A DNA stretch of 64,000 nucleotides from Plantago ovata (lineage: Eukaryota; Streptophyta; Magnoliopsida; Lamiales; Plantaginaceae), in assembly GCA_028274465.1 (NCBI GenBank), contig CM051458.1, forward strand, positions 88,060,085 to 88,124,084, given 5' to 3'. How positions within the stretch are numbered: position 1 is the first letter of the stretch; each line of letters opens with the position of its first letter. The position numbers were made by a program, and so were the translations under genes. Below, in pieces: positions 10,836-21,715 of the stretch. The notes under the pieces are model-generated. The model was not told where the DNA came from. It did not search any database and saw only the letters and a list, made by a program, of their open reading frames with translations.

Positions 10836-12429
10836 ATGATACCTACGTCTACACTCATCAACTTTAAAGATTTTCTCAAGAACTGGAAAGAGAAACAAAA
10901 CACGCAGCTCACTGAGCTAGTAGATGTCTCAAAAATCTCACATCCGCCCCCAGAAGATTCAGTCTTGTCTAGTTTAGTCCAAAGTGTCATAGCTCATTAC
11001 CAAGAGTTGTACAAGGTGAAATCATTGTGTGCTCAAGAGAATGTGTTTCCCATTTTGTCCCCCTCATGGAGCAGCCCGCTAGAGGAAGCCTTCACTTGGG
11101 TCGGCGGGTGGAGGCCGAGCACCGCTTTCCACATCATGTACTCTGTCTCAGGGTTACAACTCATGTCGCAATTTACCGAGTTGGTTACCGGTGCTTCTAA
11201 GACGTGCGATCTAGGAAGCTTGTCGTCCGCACAGGTAAAAATATTGTTCATATTTATATTATAAATAGGTAATAAATATTTATATTATAAATAGGTAATA
11301 AGTAGTTAAGTAATCTATTCTATATTCATTAAATGAAATAATTTATGCAGCAAAAACTCTATATAGTAATATGGTCAAAATGAAAGTATTCCTAGTACTT
11401 TTTTTTCAAAATTATAATATATATGAAGTCTCAATGTTCTAAATGTTCTTTGGTTCTCATTTGACAACCTAATTAACATGTATGCATGCACTTGTATAGT
11501 AGTATTAATTATTGAATTAAATGCAAAAATATTTTTCCCTATATTAGACTATTAGTGTATAGAACAAATCAATATACTAAAATTTTGAAGAAAAAATATC
11601 AATTGGAGAATCATATAAACCAAATCATTTAGACTCGCCAAAAATATAATCTGGATGATAGATCTAGCTAGTATGATATTACATTACTACTATTAATTAC
11701 ATATGTTCAACAAAAAGATTTATAATATGTAGCTGATCAGTTACAACACATACAAAAGTTAAATTAAACATGCGATTCTAGTTTAAACGGTAATTGATAG
11801 TACATACAGTTCGTTTGGAATACCTCTTAAATTTCATATATATACTTGAAGTCTTGAACTTATACGTACACGCATGGGCATGGACTTGTATTTACTTGAG
11901 ATGTAACTCGACAAATTCATGAAAATATTACAATATTGAGTTTATTTTGATTATGAATTTTATTAAAAGAAGAAGTGTTGATTGGAACGAAGAGAGTATT
12001 TTAATTATAATGTGTAGAGGCTTAAGACAATATTGAGTTGGTACGTAGGTTGTCCGCATAGACACTCTCCAGAGGATAACGATCAGGGAAGAGAGGGAGA
12101 TAACAGAAAAGTTTGCTAAGCAACAAGAGACCGTCGCTGATGCTGAGATGATCGAGCTTACCCATTCCATAAGCAAGTCTATTCGAGAGCATGGAGTGAA
12201 CATGTGCTTGGACACGGACCAGCTAGTGGCCTTGGCCATGAAGCCCAAGGAGGAAGGTTTCCAGAAGGTCCTGGAGTGGGCAGATGATCTACGGATGAGA
12301 ACACTCGAGGGCGTGATTGATATCTTATCTCCAATCCAGGCCGTGTATTTCTTGATCTCTGTTGCCGAGCTGCAACTAAGGTTGCATGATTGGGGAAAGG
12401 AGAAAGAATTAAGACAACCTAGCCGCTGA
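10836..12429 (+). CDS. DOG1-domain protein (DELAY OF GERMINATION 1-like), paralogue 1
   Basis: Exon 1 is 10836-11234 and exon 2 is 12049-12429, joined in phase 0 across an 814-base intron to give 259 residues. The DOG1 family pattern is clear: an N-terminal helix FKDFLKNWKEKQNTQLTEL, HYQELYKVKS, then the hallmark FTWVGGWRPSTAFH, SVSGLQL, and after the intron IREEREITEKFAKQQE and ILSPIQAVYFLISVAELQLR. DOG1-family proteins act in seed dormancy, ABA responses or, as fusions, with TGA bZIPs; here only the DOG1 domain is present. The acceptor at 12048 was chosen because it continues ..SSAQ with VVRIDTLQR, matching SEQIGKIDSLQR of the intronless copy at 19465. Which DOG1-like subgroup it belongs to is not resolved. 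Confidence 0.9.
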
Positions 12430-13508
12430 AGCAAGTTAGTCTGTGACTAGCTAAAACACGCATAAGGAGCTTAATTACAAGTATATTTTATCTCATGCGC
12501 ATGAGGACTTTAAAACCTTTCGTTTCAATATCCAGCAATATTTTCCTTTTTTCAGTTTCCTAATGTATTATATTATATAAAATAAATTAATAATACTAAT
12601 TGATTTCTGGTTCACAAATAAGACTTCTTTTTCTCCCTTCCTTTTTCCCACCAGTAATATATACTACTATTTAGTATATTGCTATACTATATTTGATCCC
12701 AGGCTTCATGCAACATTATTTTGTAGAAAATATAAAATGCATGGAAAGATGCCTATGGACGAAATGGATATATAAACTCACGACACTATATATAGAATAA
12801 AAAATAAAAATCACGAGAAAAAACTTAGTAAACACTTGGTTTTTCAAAGCATTAGAAAAAACAAGTTTACATTAATTAGTGTTTAAATTAGGATTCTAAA
12901 AACTAAATAAATAAATAAAATTAGTGTATAAATTAGGTGAGTCCGTCAAACTTGAATGGATTGCATGTTATTTTCCTGAGTGCTTATGACTTGATCAAAA
13001 CTAAGTAGAGTTTGCTCGTGATCAAACTCGTGTTGACCGAGCTCAAGCTCCAGACAAGCTTTGACCGAACTTTCTCGTAAGTTGCTCATAATCAGCTTCA
13101 TTCGTTCACACCCATATTCCTCTTCCATCAAACATAACATATTTTCTATTGGAGTGTTTATCAATTTCGGCTAAGGTATGTACTTAATCAGAATTTACGT
13201 TTAGTGATATTTACACGCATATAATAGGAACAATGGTGTAAGTTCGGTTGTAAACACTATTAAGTCATCTAATTTAATTTAAGTTGAAGTTTCCTAAAAA
13301 GAAATTAGGAAACCTTTCCACTTTATATTATTTCTATTTTAAGTAACTCATAAGCCGGTAACTGGATGATTGGTCGTTTTCAACTTATTGACATCTCGGA
13401 TTTTCTCAATAAGGTTCGAGTTCAACCCGCTTGATAATGTAAATGGGCCAAGTTCGACTTGCTTATTGTTGTTGCTGATGTTGGTATTGTTGTTGTTGTA
13501 TCGGTCCA
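12430..13508. other. Intergenic, no gene seen
   Basis: 3' flank of the first DOG1-like gene and AT-rich DNA. GAGCT-rich sequence (CTCGTGTTGACCGAGCTC) at 13010-13060 resembles similar stretches near 14510-14625 and 56600-56780, perhaps an old dispersed repeat. No coding signal. Confidence 0.4.
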
Positions 13509-13637
<129 letters not shown>

Positions 13638-13639
13638 AA

Positions 13640-14143
13640 TTATTATATAAATAAAAAATAACAAGTTTACACAAAATTAGTGGGCAGCCGAGAAACAAGC
13701 TGGGCTCCCACTCCCTTAGCAATAACAAACTAACCCTAGGGAAAATATGATGAGCAACACGCGCTCCAGTATCCTGAGCCAAAGTGAAACCCCGGATTCT
13801 GACAAGCAACTCAACAACATCAACACCCAACTCCCCAAGTGTCGAGAAAGAGAAAGGAAGGAATTCATATCTCTTACCTGCACACAAGTCCCGATACTTC
13901 GCGCAGTTGCACTTGGCAGCATCAGCAACCGCATATCCAGGCACAAAGTCCACCATCCCAGACCGAGTCAAAGGGGAAGACCCGGTCAGATCCACACATA
14001 CATCCCGCCCCCTATCCCAAGCATAAAGGAGCATGTCTGCAGGACGGAGGGACCTGTCACTCCCGCCACTCAAACCAATATCCACTTCCTTACCAGCAGA
14101 AATGCCAGATCGAAAACATACATCCAAGAGAGTGTCACGAACG
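13640..14143 (-). pseudogene. Retroelement-derived coding remnant with AAT tail
   Basis: Minus strand, opening at 14127. The frame contains SLRPADMLLYAWDRG, DVCVDLTGSSPLTRSGMV, VDFVPGYAV and FLPFSFSTLGELG. This motif series is one I recognise as recurring near the 3' end of plant retroelement-like sequences. Near position 13735 a one-base frameshift occurs: the expected ending, FVIAKGVGAQLVSRLPTNFV and a stop, is present in another frame. Soon after comes an A-rich stretch and the AAT repeat. The rest of the element is missing. The exact class (LINE/RTE-like is my guess from the tail) needs a database search. Confidence 0.5.
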
Positions 14144-14145
14144 AA

Positions 14146-14146
<1 letters not shown>

Positions 14147-14219
<73 letters not shown>
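14147..14219. repeat. (ATT)15 followed by a T29 run
   Basis: Minus-strand reading gives a poly(A) run followed by AAT repeats, the same tail layout as at 13509-13640. It directly follows the second retroelement 3' end at 14220-14320. Confidence 0.95.
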
Positions 14220-14320
14220 CTTATGAAAAAAAAACTTTTATTATCACACAAAATTGGAAAGGAGTCGAGAGACAAGCTATGCTCCCACCCTTTCTGAATA
14301 CAAAAATTAAATCTAGAAAA
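14220..14320 (-). mobile_element. Second copy of the retroelement 3' end (fragment)
   Basis: Aligns with the 3' part of the 13640-14143 fragment: both share ACAAAATT, GAGA(A/G)ACAAGCT and GCTCCCAC in the same order. Only about 100 bases remain before the A-tail. Two copies in the same orientation, each ending in an AAT-type tail, indicate two insertions of one family at nearly the same place, or a local duplication. Confidence 0.55.
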
Positions 14321-14618
14321 AAGTAAAATACTACTCCTAACATTATTTGAAAGTAATGAGGGTAAGTTGCGAAGTTATCTTATTATTATTATTAGATTTG
14401 ATGACTTTATCATCATTTAGGAGTTGATTGTAGTAATGTGTAATTTTGAATTTTTGATACTTTTTTAATATCACATGCTTTTCTATTGTATTTATACTCG
14501 AGGTCAAGCTCATTCAAGACAAACAAAAACGATTCGAATCCGAGTATAAATATCATGGTTCAAGCTCGAGCGTGAAATTAATCTCTCTTCGTAAAAAAAG
14601 ACGTGCTACAATACCGAA
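14321..14618. other. Anonymous DNA with GAGCTC-rich segment
   Basis: No gene. The right part carries the TCAAGCTCGAGCG type of sequence into which the hAT MITE at 14627 is inserted. Confidence 0.4.
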
Positions 14619-14626
14619 CTCGGCTC

Positions 14627-14931
14627 CAGGGGTGGCTCTGGATTTTGGAGGCCCTGTTCCACCCCAAAAGATTGGACCAAACAATCATAACAAGGGATAA
14701 AAAAACCAAAAAATAAATAAATAATAATAATGGTTCACCACAAGGATCGATCAAAGGACCTAAGGTAAGGAAGATACTTTAACCAAGACTTCTCACCACC
14801 GGAACATTATAACTCAATGAACTTTAGTCATAAACATAAGTATATAACCATTAGATAAAATAAATTGAGGCCCCAAATTTTATGAGGCCCTGTGTGGTCG
14901 GGCTGACTGCACAGGGCCTGAGCCGCCCCTG
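14627..14931. mobile_element. hAT-type MITE, 305 bp, with 8-bp target duplication
   Basis: Ends are inverted repeats: left CAGGGGTGGCTCTGG, right CCTGAGCCGCCCCTG (reverse complement CAGGGGCGGCTCAGG), 13 of 15 matching. The flanks carry a perfect 8-bp direct duplication CTCGGCTC at 14619-14626 and 14932-14939, which is the hAT target-site length. There is no transposase, so it is non-autonomous. Removing one duplication restores a continuous GAACTCGGCTCGAAT site. Confidence 0.9.
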
Positions 14932-14939
14932 CTCGGCTC

Positions 14940-16004
14940 GAATATCAACAACATTACGTTTGGTACTTTACAATTTCGCTAACGGGCGACAAGAACTCTT
15001 ACTACCTGATGGGCAGATTTTCACATGCATTTTTAGTTGGCCCAAAAAGGCCCATAAGCAAGGGTATTTTCTTTACGACGATGGCACCGATAAAGTCACT
15101 TCACTCCGATAAAACTTGGTATAAACAAGAATTCGAAGCCTATTTAAATCCCAGATTTTAATAAATTTTAATAGAGGAATAACTGTAAATATAATTCGCG
15201 TCAAGTCATGAGCTAGCCCTTAAAAGGGGGCGAATTAGAAATTGAAAGCTAAAGTTAAAACCGCTTGAGACGACATACGACCAGAGGAAAAATAATGCAG
15301 TGAAATATTTTAATATTATCTAATTCGTGTATTCATATTTCTTCATTGATATTAATTCGTGTATTCTCTCCTACATAAATATCGAATCAATAATAGTATA
15401 TTTTACTTGAAATGTAACATGATGATATAATGAGACTTACCGTTCTTGTTGGAGGTATGATCACATCTCCAAGACCTTCCTCAGTTCCTCGCATTCCCAT
15501 AAAAAAACAACACCGCTGCTGCTCCTTGGATTGGTAGACGCACTAGAAAATTAAGTGGGTTAGGGTTTGTAGCATGAATAACATGAATAGGAGTAGAGAA
15601 ACGGAATTGCTTACCTGACGTGATTGCTTGACGTACAGATGTAACTTTCTGATTAATGTGAAGGACAAAACATAAAGGTGGATGCTTGAGAGGCATGGAC
15701 GTGAATCAGTGAATGTGGTGTGGAGTAAAGTAGGGTTAACCGGTTAATGATAGCCGGAATTGATTAAGGGAGTAATTAAGTTTGGATTTGTTAGAGTTGG
15801 GTGGAATAAAAGATGGGCTAAAATGAGAAAATTTGGGCTGAGATGAAGGATGAAAAATTGGCCCAAAGGTCCAATACATATATATTTATTTATTGGGTCT
15901 CCACTCTCCTTGCCTCAAATCTTTTTTGAAGGTCAAACTTTTTTGTTGGAGTCCTGTTAACCCGGATAGATATAGACACGTCAGTGACACACTCTCTAAT
16001 CCAC
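14940..16004. other. Intergenic, no gene seen
   Basis: Short unconvincing frames only (for example 15481-15696 minus). No repeat borders recognised. Confidence 0.4.
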
Positions 16005-16007
16005 TTA

Positions 16008-16138
16008 GGCTTTGTTTTCTCCTCTGAACTGAAATGAATTGAATGAAACTGAACTGAATTGAATTAATATGTAATATATAAAATACTATTAAGTGAATCT
16101 GAACAAAATAATCAATATTCAGACAAGAAAACAAAGCC
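16008..16138. mobile_element. Tourist-like MITE, 131 bp, TTA duplication
   Basis: Terminal inverted repeats GGCTTTGTTTTCT and AGAAAACAAAGCC are perfect, and the element is flanked by direct TTA at 16005-16007 and 16139-16141. This is the three-base target of PIF/Harbinger-type MITEs. The interior is built of GAACTGAA/GAATTGAA motifs also present in the element at 17953-18372. Confidence 0.85.
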
Positions 16139-16830
16139 TTAATCCAAGGAGCTCCAAAACTCATCTCCTCCAACATACCAGAAAGGAAGTCCAAATTTAA
16201 GAAATCATAGGCCTTTGAAAAATCAAGCTTGAGTAAGAAATGTGTTACAACGGTATCTACTTATATCTTGATGAATGGAGCAAGTCCTAAAGATAGTAAA
16301 CTACCGAATGATATGTTGGATAAAAGGTGTTTGTAAGGGATAGGGATTGTAAGAAGATGGAGTAGGAGAATGTGTAACGTACACATAATGATAAACACAT
16401 GGCGAGTAGATTCGATAATTTGACTATCACTCCTCAAGACAAGATTGTCCCACTCATGGTGCTTACGGAATTACGACAATATATAGTCTTCCAGGATAAA
16501 ATTACTCTTAAGACGGATAAGCAGTACTGCAAGTAGCCGAATCTATCGAACTTACTTTGAGTATGATCGAGTGCAAAAGAAAGCAAATGAGAAGGAGAAG
16601 TGTAAAGGACTTGGTGTGTATTCACTGTTCACCATGTGTTAGAGAAATGAAATTACTACTCAATTTATACTTTTCAAGAGGTTCATTGAAAAGTCACAAA
16701 ACTCTTCATATAGGCGCAAATGAATAGAAGTCTTTATTCATTCCAAAGCAACCAACTTTATCCATAACATGCCAAATTCGTCGCTTCGGTATAAAACCGA
16801 ATAGTTGCATTACTTTACCACCAGATGCAA
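16139..16830. other. Intergenic, no gene seen
   Basis: No protein-like frame and no clear repeat borders. A 63-residue minus frame at 16434-16625 is not recognisable. Confidence 0.4.
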
Positions 16831-16950
16831 CTGTCTGAGTGGAAAGCTACGTGACCTTTGAACTTACAGGTCATAAGTTCGAGACTCCAGCCATCGTGCA
16901 TACACTAATTCAAATGGTCTATTTGTGTATTAATTTTTCATTCCATTTGA
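16831..16950 (+). mobile_element. Candidate tRNA-derived SINE
   Basis: CTGTCTGAGTGG at 16831-16842 resembles a pol III A box. GTTCGAGACTCC at 16877-16888 resembles a B box, at a tRNA-like distance of about 35 bases. The stretch between reads like a tRNA body. I did not find the target duplication or a clean 3' tail, so the right border is arbitrary. Confidence 0.4.
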
Positions 16951-17952
16951 GTCCTTAATTCCACTACACACAAGCAAATCATACATTACAACAAGCATTT
17001 TGGTTGCATTTCAAACCTCATTTGCTCATATCTCACTAAACGCAATGGGCGCTCTTCCAGTTGTATTTGAAGGGTTTAACTCATTCATGTATTGATCAAC
17101 ACAATATGTGCATTAATCACTGTTTCACCATAGAGAATTTTAGTGACCAATGCGTTTAGTGACAACCGTTTCAACAAACGGAGATTAATATTCATAGAAA
17201 TCTCATTTCTAACATGTTGGATCCAAACAACTAATACATCGAATGAATTGAAAGTTCATTCGTTTTACTATAATTTCCAACCTGATATATAAGTGATAAA
17301 TGGGTGATAAACTGAATATATAGTAATATTTCCTCATCCTTAGTGGGTGATACTTCCCGAATAGTATCCCCAGTGAAGTGTTGGGATCAAATTCTCATGG
17401 AAGGCGAAAGTGAAAATATCCTTTCCGGCCAGTTTCGGTTGAGAAAATGGTATATGCAGTGTCTCACTGCATTATTTATTTACTTATTAATGCTATTATC
17501 GAAGTATATATATCGTGATGTATACGGATATAATGACGTATATACGTGGGTGATTGTAGATCGTTGATTAAGAAGTTGCATGCATGTGAAATTGAAAGCC
17601 GATATTGTACGTATGTATCCATTGGTCGTTGGTAAATTTGGGAACTTGGACCTGCGACGCGACGCGGCTATATCCAATTTTCTTTTCCTAATATAATACG
17701 ACGTACTACTACTGTTATCTTTTATAAATTTTATAGTAGTTAAATACCGTGTGCTCCGACTCCGAAACTGCTTATCGAAGTTTATCGGTCCAAAAATTGA
17801 CACATACTCATTTTATATTTAATTGTTTCAATATTATTTTCTCGTTCCTTTTTAAATTGTTTACAATTTTTTCTTTTTTATAAATTTTTATCTCACAATC
17901 AACTTAATTTATTGTAGATTTTGACACTAAACTAAAAATAATACTACATATA
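16951..17952. other. Intergenic, no gene seen
   Basis: AT-rich non-coding DNA. The overlapping frames at 17343-17567 and 17480-17803 show no domain. Confidence 0.4.
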
Positions 17953-18372
17953 GTCTTTGTTCTCTTCGTCTAAAAATTAATTATTTTAAATTCAATTCAT
18001 ATCATTTCATGCATTAAGTTCAGTTCAGTTCAAATACATGTTCAATTCGGTTAAGATATATTAAATCCAGTTCAGTGTAGTTCAAATTGAATTAATATTA
18101 CTACAAATAAATTTAATTCAATTTCAAATTTTTTTTTTTGAATCAGCAAAACTTTTATAAATTAGTGAGCATAAAAAATGCTCCATAATAATTACATCAT
18201 ACACGGAGCATACTCCGGAAGCAATCAGAAAACCGTATCACCAATATCGATCCACACCATTCAACTAGGCCATACAAACTAGCTTAGACCTCAGTACCTC
18301 CACACAAATTCAATTTCAAATTTAAGTTCACATTTATTTTGTTCAATTCGGTCGAAGATAACAAAGGCTAAA
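17953..18372. mobile_element. Tourist-like MITE disrupted by a nested retroposon
   Basis: The left end TAGTCTTTGTTCTCTTCG and the reversed right end TAGCCTTTGTTATCTTCG are inverted copies with two mismatches. The interior has TTCAGTTCAGTTC and AATTCAATT motifs like the element at 16008-16138. Bases 18132-18306 are a later insertion, so the original MITE was about 230 bases. The outer target duplication is degraded. Confidence 0.65.
18132..18306 (-). mobile_element. Truncated LINE/SINE-type retroposon, 175 bp, 17-bp TSD
   Basis: Perfect 17-base direct repeats AATTCAATTTCAAATTT flank it at 18115-18131 and 18307-18323. On the minus strand it ends in an A run, as expected for target-primed reverse transcription. 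Its tail region (GGAGCAT..TTATGCTC..AAAGTTTTG) resembles the sequence at 56975-57090, so this is a dispersed family. There is no pol III promoter, so a 5'-truncated LINE is the better guess. Confidence 0.75.
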
Positions 18373-19159
18373 CAATGGCCCAATTCCAAGGACAGCCATA
18401 ATTATCCCTCTTCCCTGCAATAAATAATAAAAAGGTATGAAAAAAAAAGAAAAAAAAAAAGAAAAAAAGGAGCTGCGTAGGAAAGAATATTTCTGTCTTT
18501 TATTAAGGAAAGGATCACTTCAGTTCGCATGCATTCGATGAATCTAGCATGTCATTCAAACCCAACGTAATTCGAGATATATATACTTCTTCACCTTAAT
18601 TTAATTATGTATGTGTCATCTTTTACTCCCATTTCATTCATTTATGATTTAACTATTTGGCATTGTGCTTATTTCAATCATGTGAAATTAGTTTTTTTCA
18701 ATCAAAATGACTCTTCTTACTCTTTTCTGTTTGATAGTACTATCTTTTCTGAAAATCCAAACTTGAATGAAATCAAGAAAATACTCTGGTGGATGATTTG
18801 GAAAATAGAAATGAAAAACTTTTTACAAATGTGACTTTGAGTGCTTTCATTTTTTATTCTGCAATCCTCAAGCTGATTGAGTATAACTCTCTCTTGCTCA
18901 CCTCTGAAAAGAAAATTAAAAAGCCTCTTACTTTGCAATGGACGCCACCCCAACAAGGTGTCTTATATATGCATCAAACTTGTTGGTACAGATTTCAACA
19001 TGTTGGAGAGAGGCCATCAGAGAGTGCAAATTTAATATGGGCGTAGATTCAAACTCATACCTAAAGCTTAAGTGTAGTATCTGATGTGATGATACTAGTA
19101 TATTGATTGTTTCATCCATGGTAAAAAGAAGACTTTATCCTAGTTCGGACAACAAATTC
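18373..19159. other. Intergenic, no gene seen
   Basis: A short A-rich stretch at 18435-18475 and weak frames at 18607-19046 with no recognisable domain. Confidence 0.4.
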
Positions 19160-19464
19160 CAAGGTGCATGCATGTACCAATTAATCTCCGAACATTGGAA
19201 CCTGGGATTCGGTAATCAATCCAAACCAATCTGATTTCATCTCCAGATTCTCTATTAACTAAAATTAATTTGTCCAGTACACAACCTGCTCCTGTCATGG
19301 CATGCAAAACACTTTCACACCTTTCCTTAGGCTCACATCACCCATCATCCTCATGGTTATACCGCCTATATAAACAAGTGCTCTCCTTTCTTCCACTCCT
19401 AAGAAACCAACCCATCACCACAACTCAGCAGCCACTGTGCTGCAACCTTCCATTAACAACAATA
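19160..19464 (+). promoter_or_regulatory. Promoter and leader of the intronless DOG1-like gene
   Basis: TATATAAA at 19367-19374 lies 91 bases upstream of the chosen ATG. An RY-type sequence TGCATGCATG is at 19165-19174 and GCATGC again near 19301. RY (CATGCA) elements are targets of B3 factors such as ABI3/FUS3 in seeds, which would suit a DOG1-family gene. An in-frame ATG at 19297 lies upstream of the TATA box and is therefore not used as start. Confidence 0.5.
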
Positions 19465-20271
19465 ATGGAATCATCATTTCAAGAATTCTATCAACAATGG
19501 AAAACAGAACAGAACAACCAACTGACCGAGCTCATAAACATCTCATCAAAAATACCCCAACCAAAAGACTCACTCATGTCCGACCTAGTCAAGCGCGTCA
19601 TGGATCACTACCAACAGTTTTACGACGTCAAATCGTCCTTTGCCCAGCAGAATCTATTCCCTGTTTTGTCACCACAGTGGAATAGCCCGTTAGAGGATGC
19701 GTTTACATGGATCGGCGGGTGGAGACCGAGCACAGCTTTCCATCTTCTGTACTCGGTCTCCGGGTTACAGTTAGATGCTAAGCTGAATAAACTGTTAAGT
19801 GGTGTCGAGACGAAGGCTGATTTGGGGGACTTAACGTCCGAGCAGATTGGGAAAATCGATAGTCTCCAGAGGAGCACGATCAGGGAAGAGAGGGAGATAA
19901 CAGAGGAGCATGCAAAGCAGCAGGAGAAAGTTGCTGATGCTGAAATGGTGGAGCTTAGTCATGTTATAAGCAATTCGATCCGTGGTGGTCAGGGTGATGA
20001 TGTGATGATGGATGAAGCTGATCGAGTGGACGAGGCAATGAAGGCTAAGGAGGAGGGTTTGAACAGGATTTTGGAGAAGGCTGACGATTTACGCATACGA
20101 ACGATTAAGGGTGTGATTGAGATCTTGACGCCGATTCAGGCGGTTCATTTCTTGATTGGTGCGGCGGAGCTGCAGCTGAGGCTACATGACTGGGGGAAGG
20201 AGAAGGAGGAGGAGAAGCAGATCGATGTGCAGATGGTTCAACATCCAATTGCTGCTGCAGAAGCAAGTTAA
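19465..20271 (+). CDS. DOG1-domain protein, paralogue 2 (intronless)
   Basis: A single uninterrupted frame of 268 residues. It begins with the family helix SSFQEFYQQWKTEQNNQL, then HYQQFYDVKSS, the hallmark FTWIGGWRPSTAFH, SVSGLQL, IREEREITEEHAKQQ and ILTPIQAVHFLIGAAELQLR, and ends in a Glu/Lys-rich tail. The open frame extends 65 codons further left, but the TATA box at 19367 and alignment with the paralogues (which start with the same helix) favour ATG 19465. The intron of the copy at 10836 is precisely absent here: its position corresponds to ..SEQ|IGKID. Family roles are seed dormancy, ABA and stress responses; the specific role is unknown. Confidence 0.92.
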   Translation: MESSFQEFYQQWKTEQNNQLTELINISSKIPQPKDSLMSDLVKRVMDHYQQFYDVKSSFAQQNLFPVLSPQWNSPLEDAFTWIGGWRPSTAFHLLYSVSGLQLDAKLNKLLSGVETKADLGDLTSEQIGKIDSLQRSTIREEREITEEHAKQQEKVADAEMVELSHVISNSIRGGQGDDVMMDEADRVDEAMKAKEEGLNRILEKADDLRIRTIKGVIEILTPIQAVHFLIGAAELQLRLHDWGKEKEEEKQIDVQMVQHPIAAAEAS

Positions 20272-21118
20272 GTTTGGAGCATCATTGCAGGTCTTTCTTG
20301 TCTGTCTTTGTTTTTGCCGTTTCCTGATGGCTCTTCCAGACTTCCAGTGGTGTTTTTTTTTTTCGCCTTTCTATTATTCTTTGCAGTTATGATTTATTGG
20401 TGTGTTACTCTTTGTTTTTGCTGTATTCCGTGTGATCGGTTCATCACAAGGTCAGATGGCACTCCCAGGTGTGTGTGTGTGTTTTTCTTTCACAGCATGT
20501 TTGTGTTTCACGAAATAATGGAACGTTGTGTTGTTAAGTGTTAACTCTCTGTTTACAGTTATGCAAACATTACATATTGAAAGGGAAAAAAAAGCATAAC
20601 ATATTTGTAATCAAGGAAACATTTACTTATATCTAATTCTTCACTAATAAAAATAAATTAAAATCTAATTTTCTGATGTTTGTTTTAAGGGAAATTTAAT
20701 ATGGAAAATTAGTTACTGTGGAAAACTTGGGAAAATGAGGAAAATAAAATCAAAACAGAATCCACAAAATCTTCAATATTTATCTTCATATTCCCTCTCG
20801 ATCAAAATCTTCACGTCCATTTCCATGTCCTGCATAAAACAAAATTTTCATCTCCCTATCTAAGATTTATTAGAGACTTTGATGAAAAATTTTAGAATTT
20901 CGTTTTCCCTCTAAAATTAATTTCTTAATTAATGAATTACATCTCCACCAACATTATATACATATACATCTCCGTTTGTTCTGGTAATTTTTTTATTAAC
21001 CCTTAGTTATATATGAACATTATCGATTACTAATTTTATATTATAATTACTAATTTGAGAAAAAATATTATGTTCTCAGATTCTTGAGTTAGTGTATAGT
21101 GTAGTAGAAACTTATTAT
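20272..21118. other. 3' flank and intergenic DNA
   Basis: T-rich 3' flank of the DOG1-like gene to about 20560, then AT-rich anonymous DNA. No gene. Confidence 0.45.
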
Positions 21119-21376
21119 TGACTCCAGAAACTTTATATTATCGCACTTTATTTTTGTTGACTTTTTTATGTCCGATTTGACCTCAAATTTACAATAACTC
21201 GTTGCGAAAAAAATAATTTTTAAAATTATATTATGATAGTATACTTCTTATATTTGTATAATATAACTTTTAAAAATAATTTTTTCCTAATCAATTATGA
21301 TTAATTTGAGGTCAAATTGTATATAAAAAAAGTCAACAAAAATAAAATGGAAAACTCTAAAGTTTCCGGAGGAAGT
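21119..21376. mobile_element. MITE, long inverted arms (copy C)
   Basis: The left arm CTCCAGAAACTTTATATTAT and the reversed right arm CTTCCTCCGGAAACTTTAGA are inverted, with the shared TTGACCTCAAA block on both sides. It is clearly the same family as 9826-10088: both contain AACTCGTTGCGAAAAAAATA-type and TATTTGTATAATATAACTT blocks. No coding capacity. Confidence 0.75.
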
Positions 21377-21377
21377 A

Positions 21378-21715
21378 AATTTTATAGACGAAAATTAATA
21401 TTTTAATTTAATGATAATAATGGTTTGTCTTGGCTGAGTGAGTATACTCAAATAAATAGTTACCATATCAATTTTAAAAGATGAAAGATAAAAAAAATAT
21501 AACTACCAATTTATTTTCCTCCAACATTTTTAACTACCAATTTATTTTCCTCCAAAAAATATAACTACCAATTCTTTTAAAATTTTATAGACGAAAATTA
21601 ATATTTTAATTTAATGATAATAATGGTTTGTCTTGGCTGAGTGAGTATACTCAAATAAATAGTTACCATATCAATTTTAAAAGATGAAAGATATAAAAAA
21701 TATAACTACCAATTT
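21378..21715. repeat. Near-identical direct duplication, 135 bases, 203-base period
   Basis: Bases 21378-21512 and 21581-21715 match almost perfectly, including GGTTTGTCTTGGCTGAGTGA. The spacer repeats a smaller motif (AACTACCAATTTATTTTCCTCC). The only clear difference is a base near GAAAGATA. The duplication starts at the right end of MITE copy C. Confidence 0.85.

Noticed and set aside
19270-19464. N-terminal extension of the intronless DOG1-like protein
   Set aside because: The frame is open, but the TATA box at 19367 lies downstream of the only upstream ATG (19297), and the paralogues begin at the equivalent of 19465.
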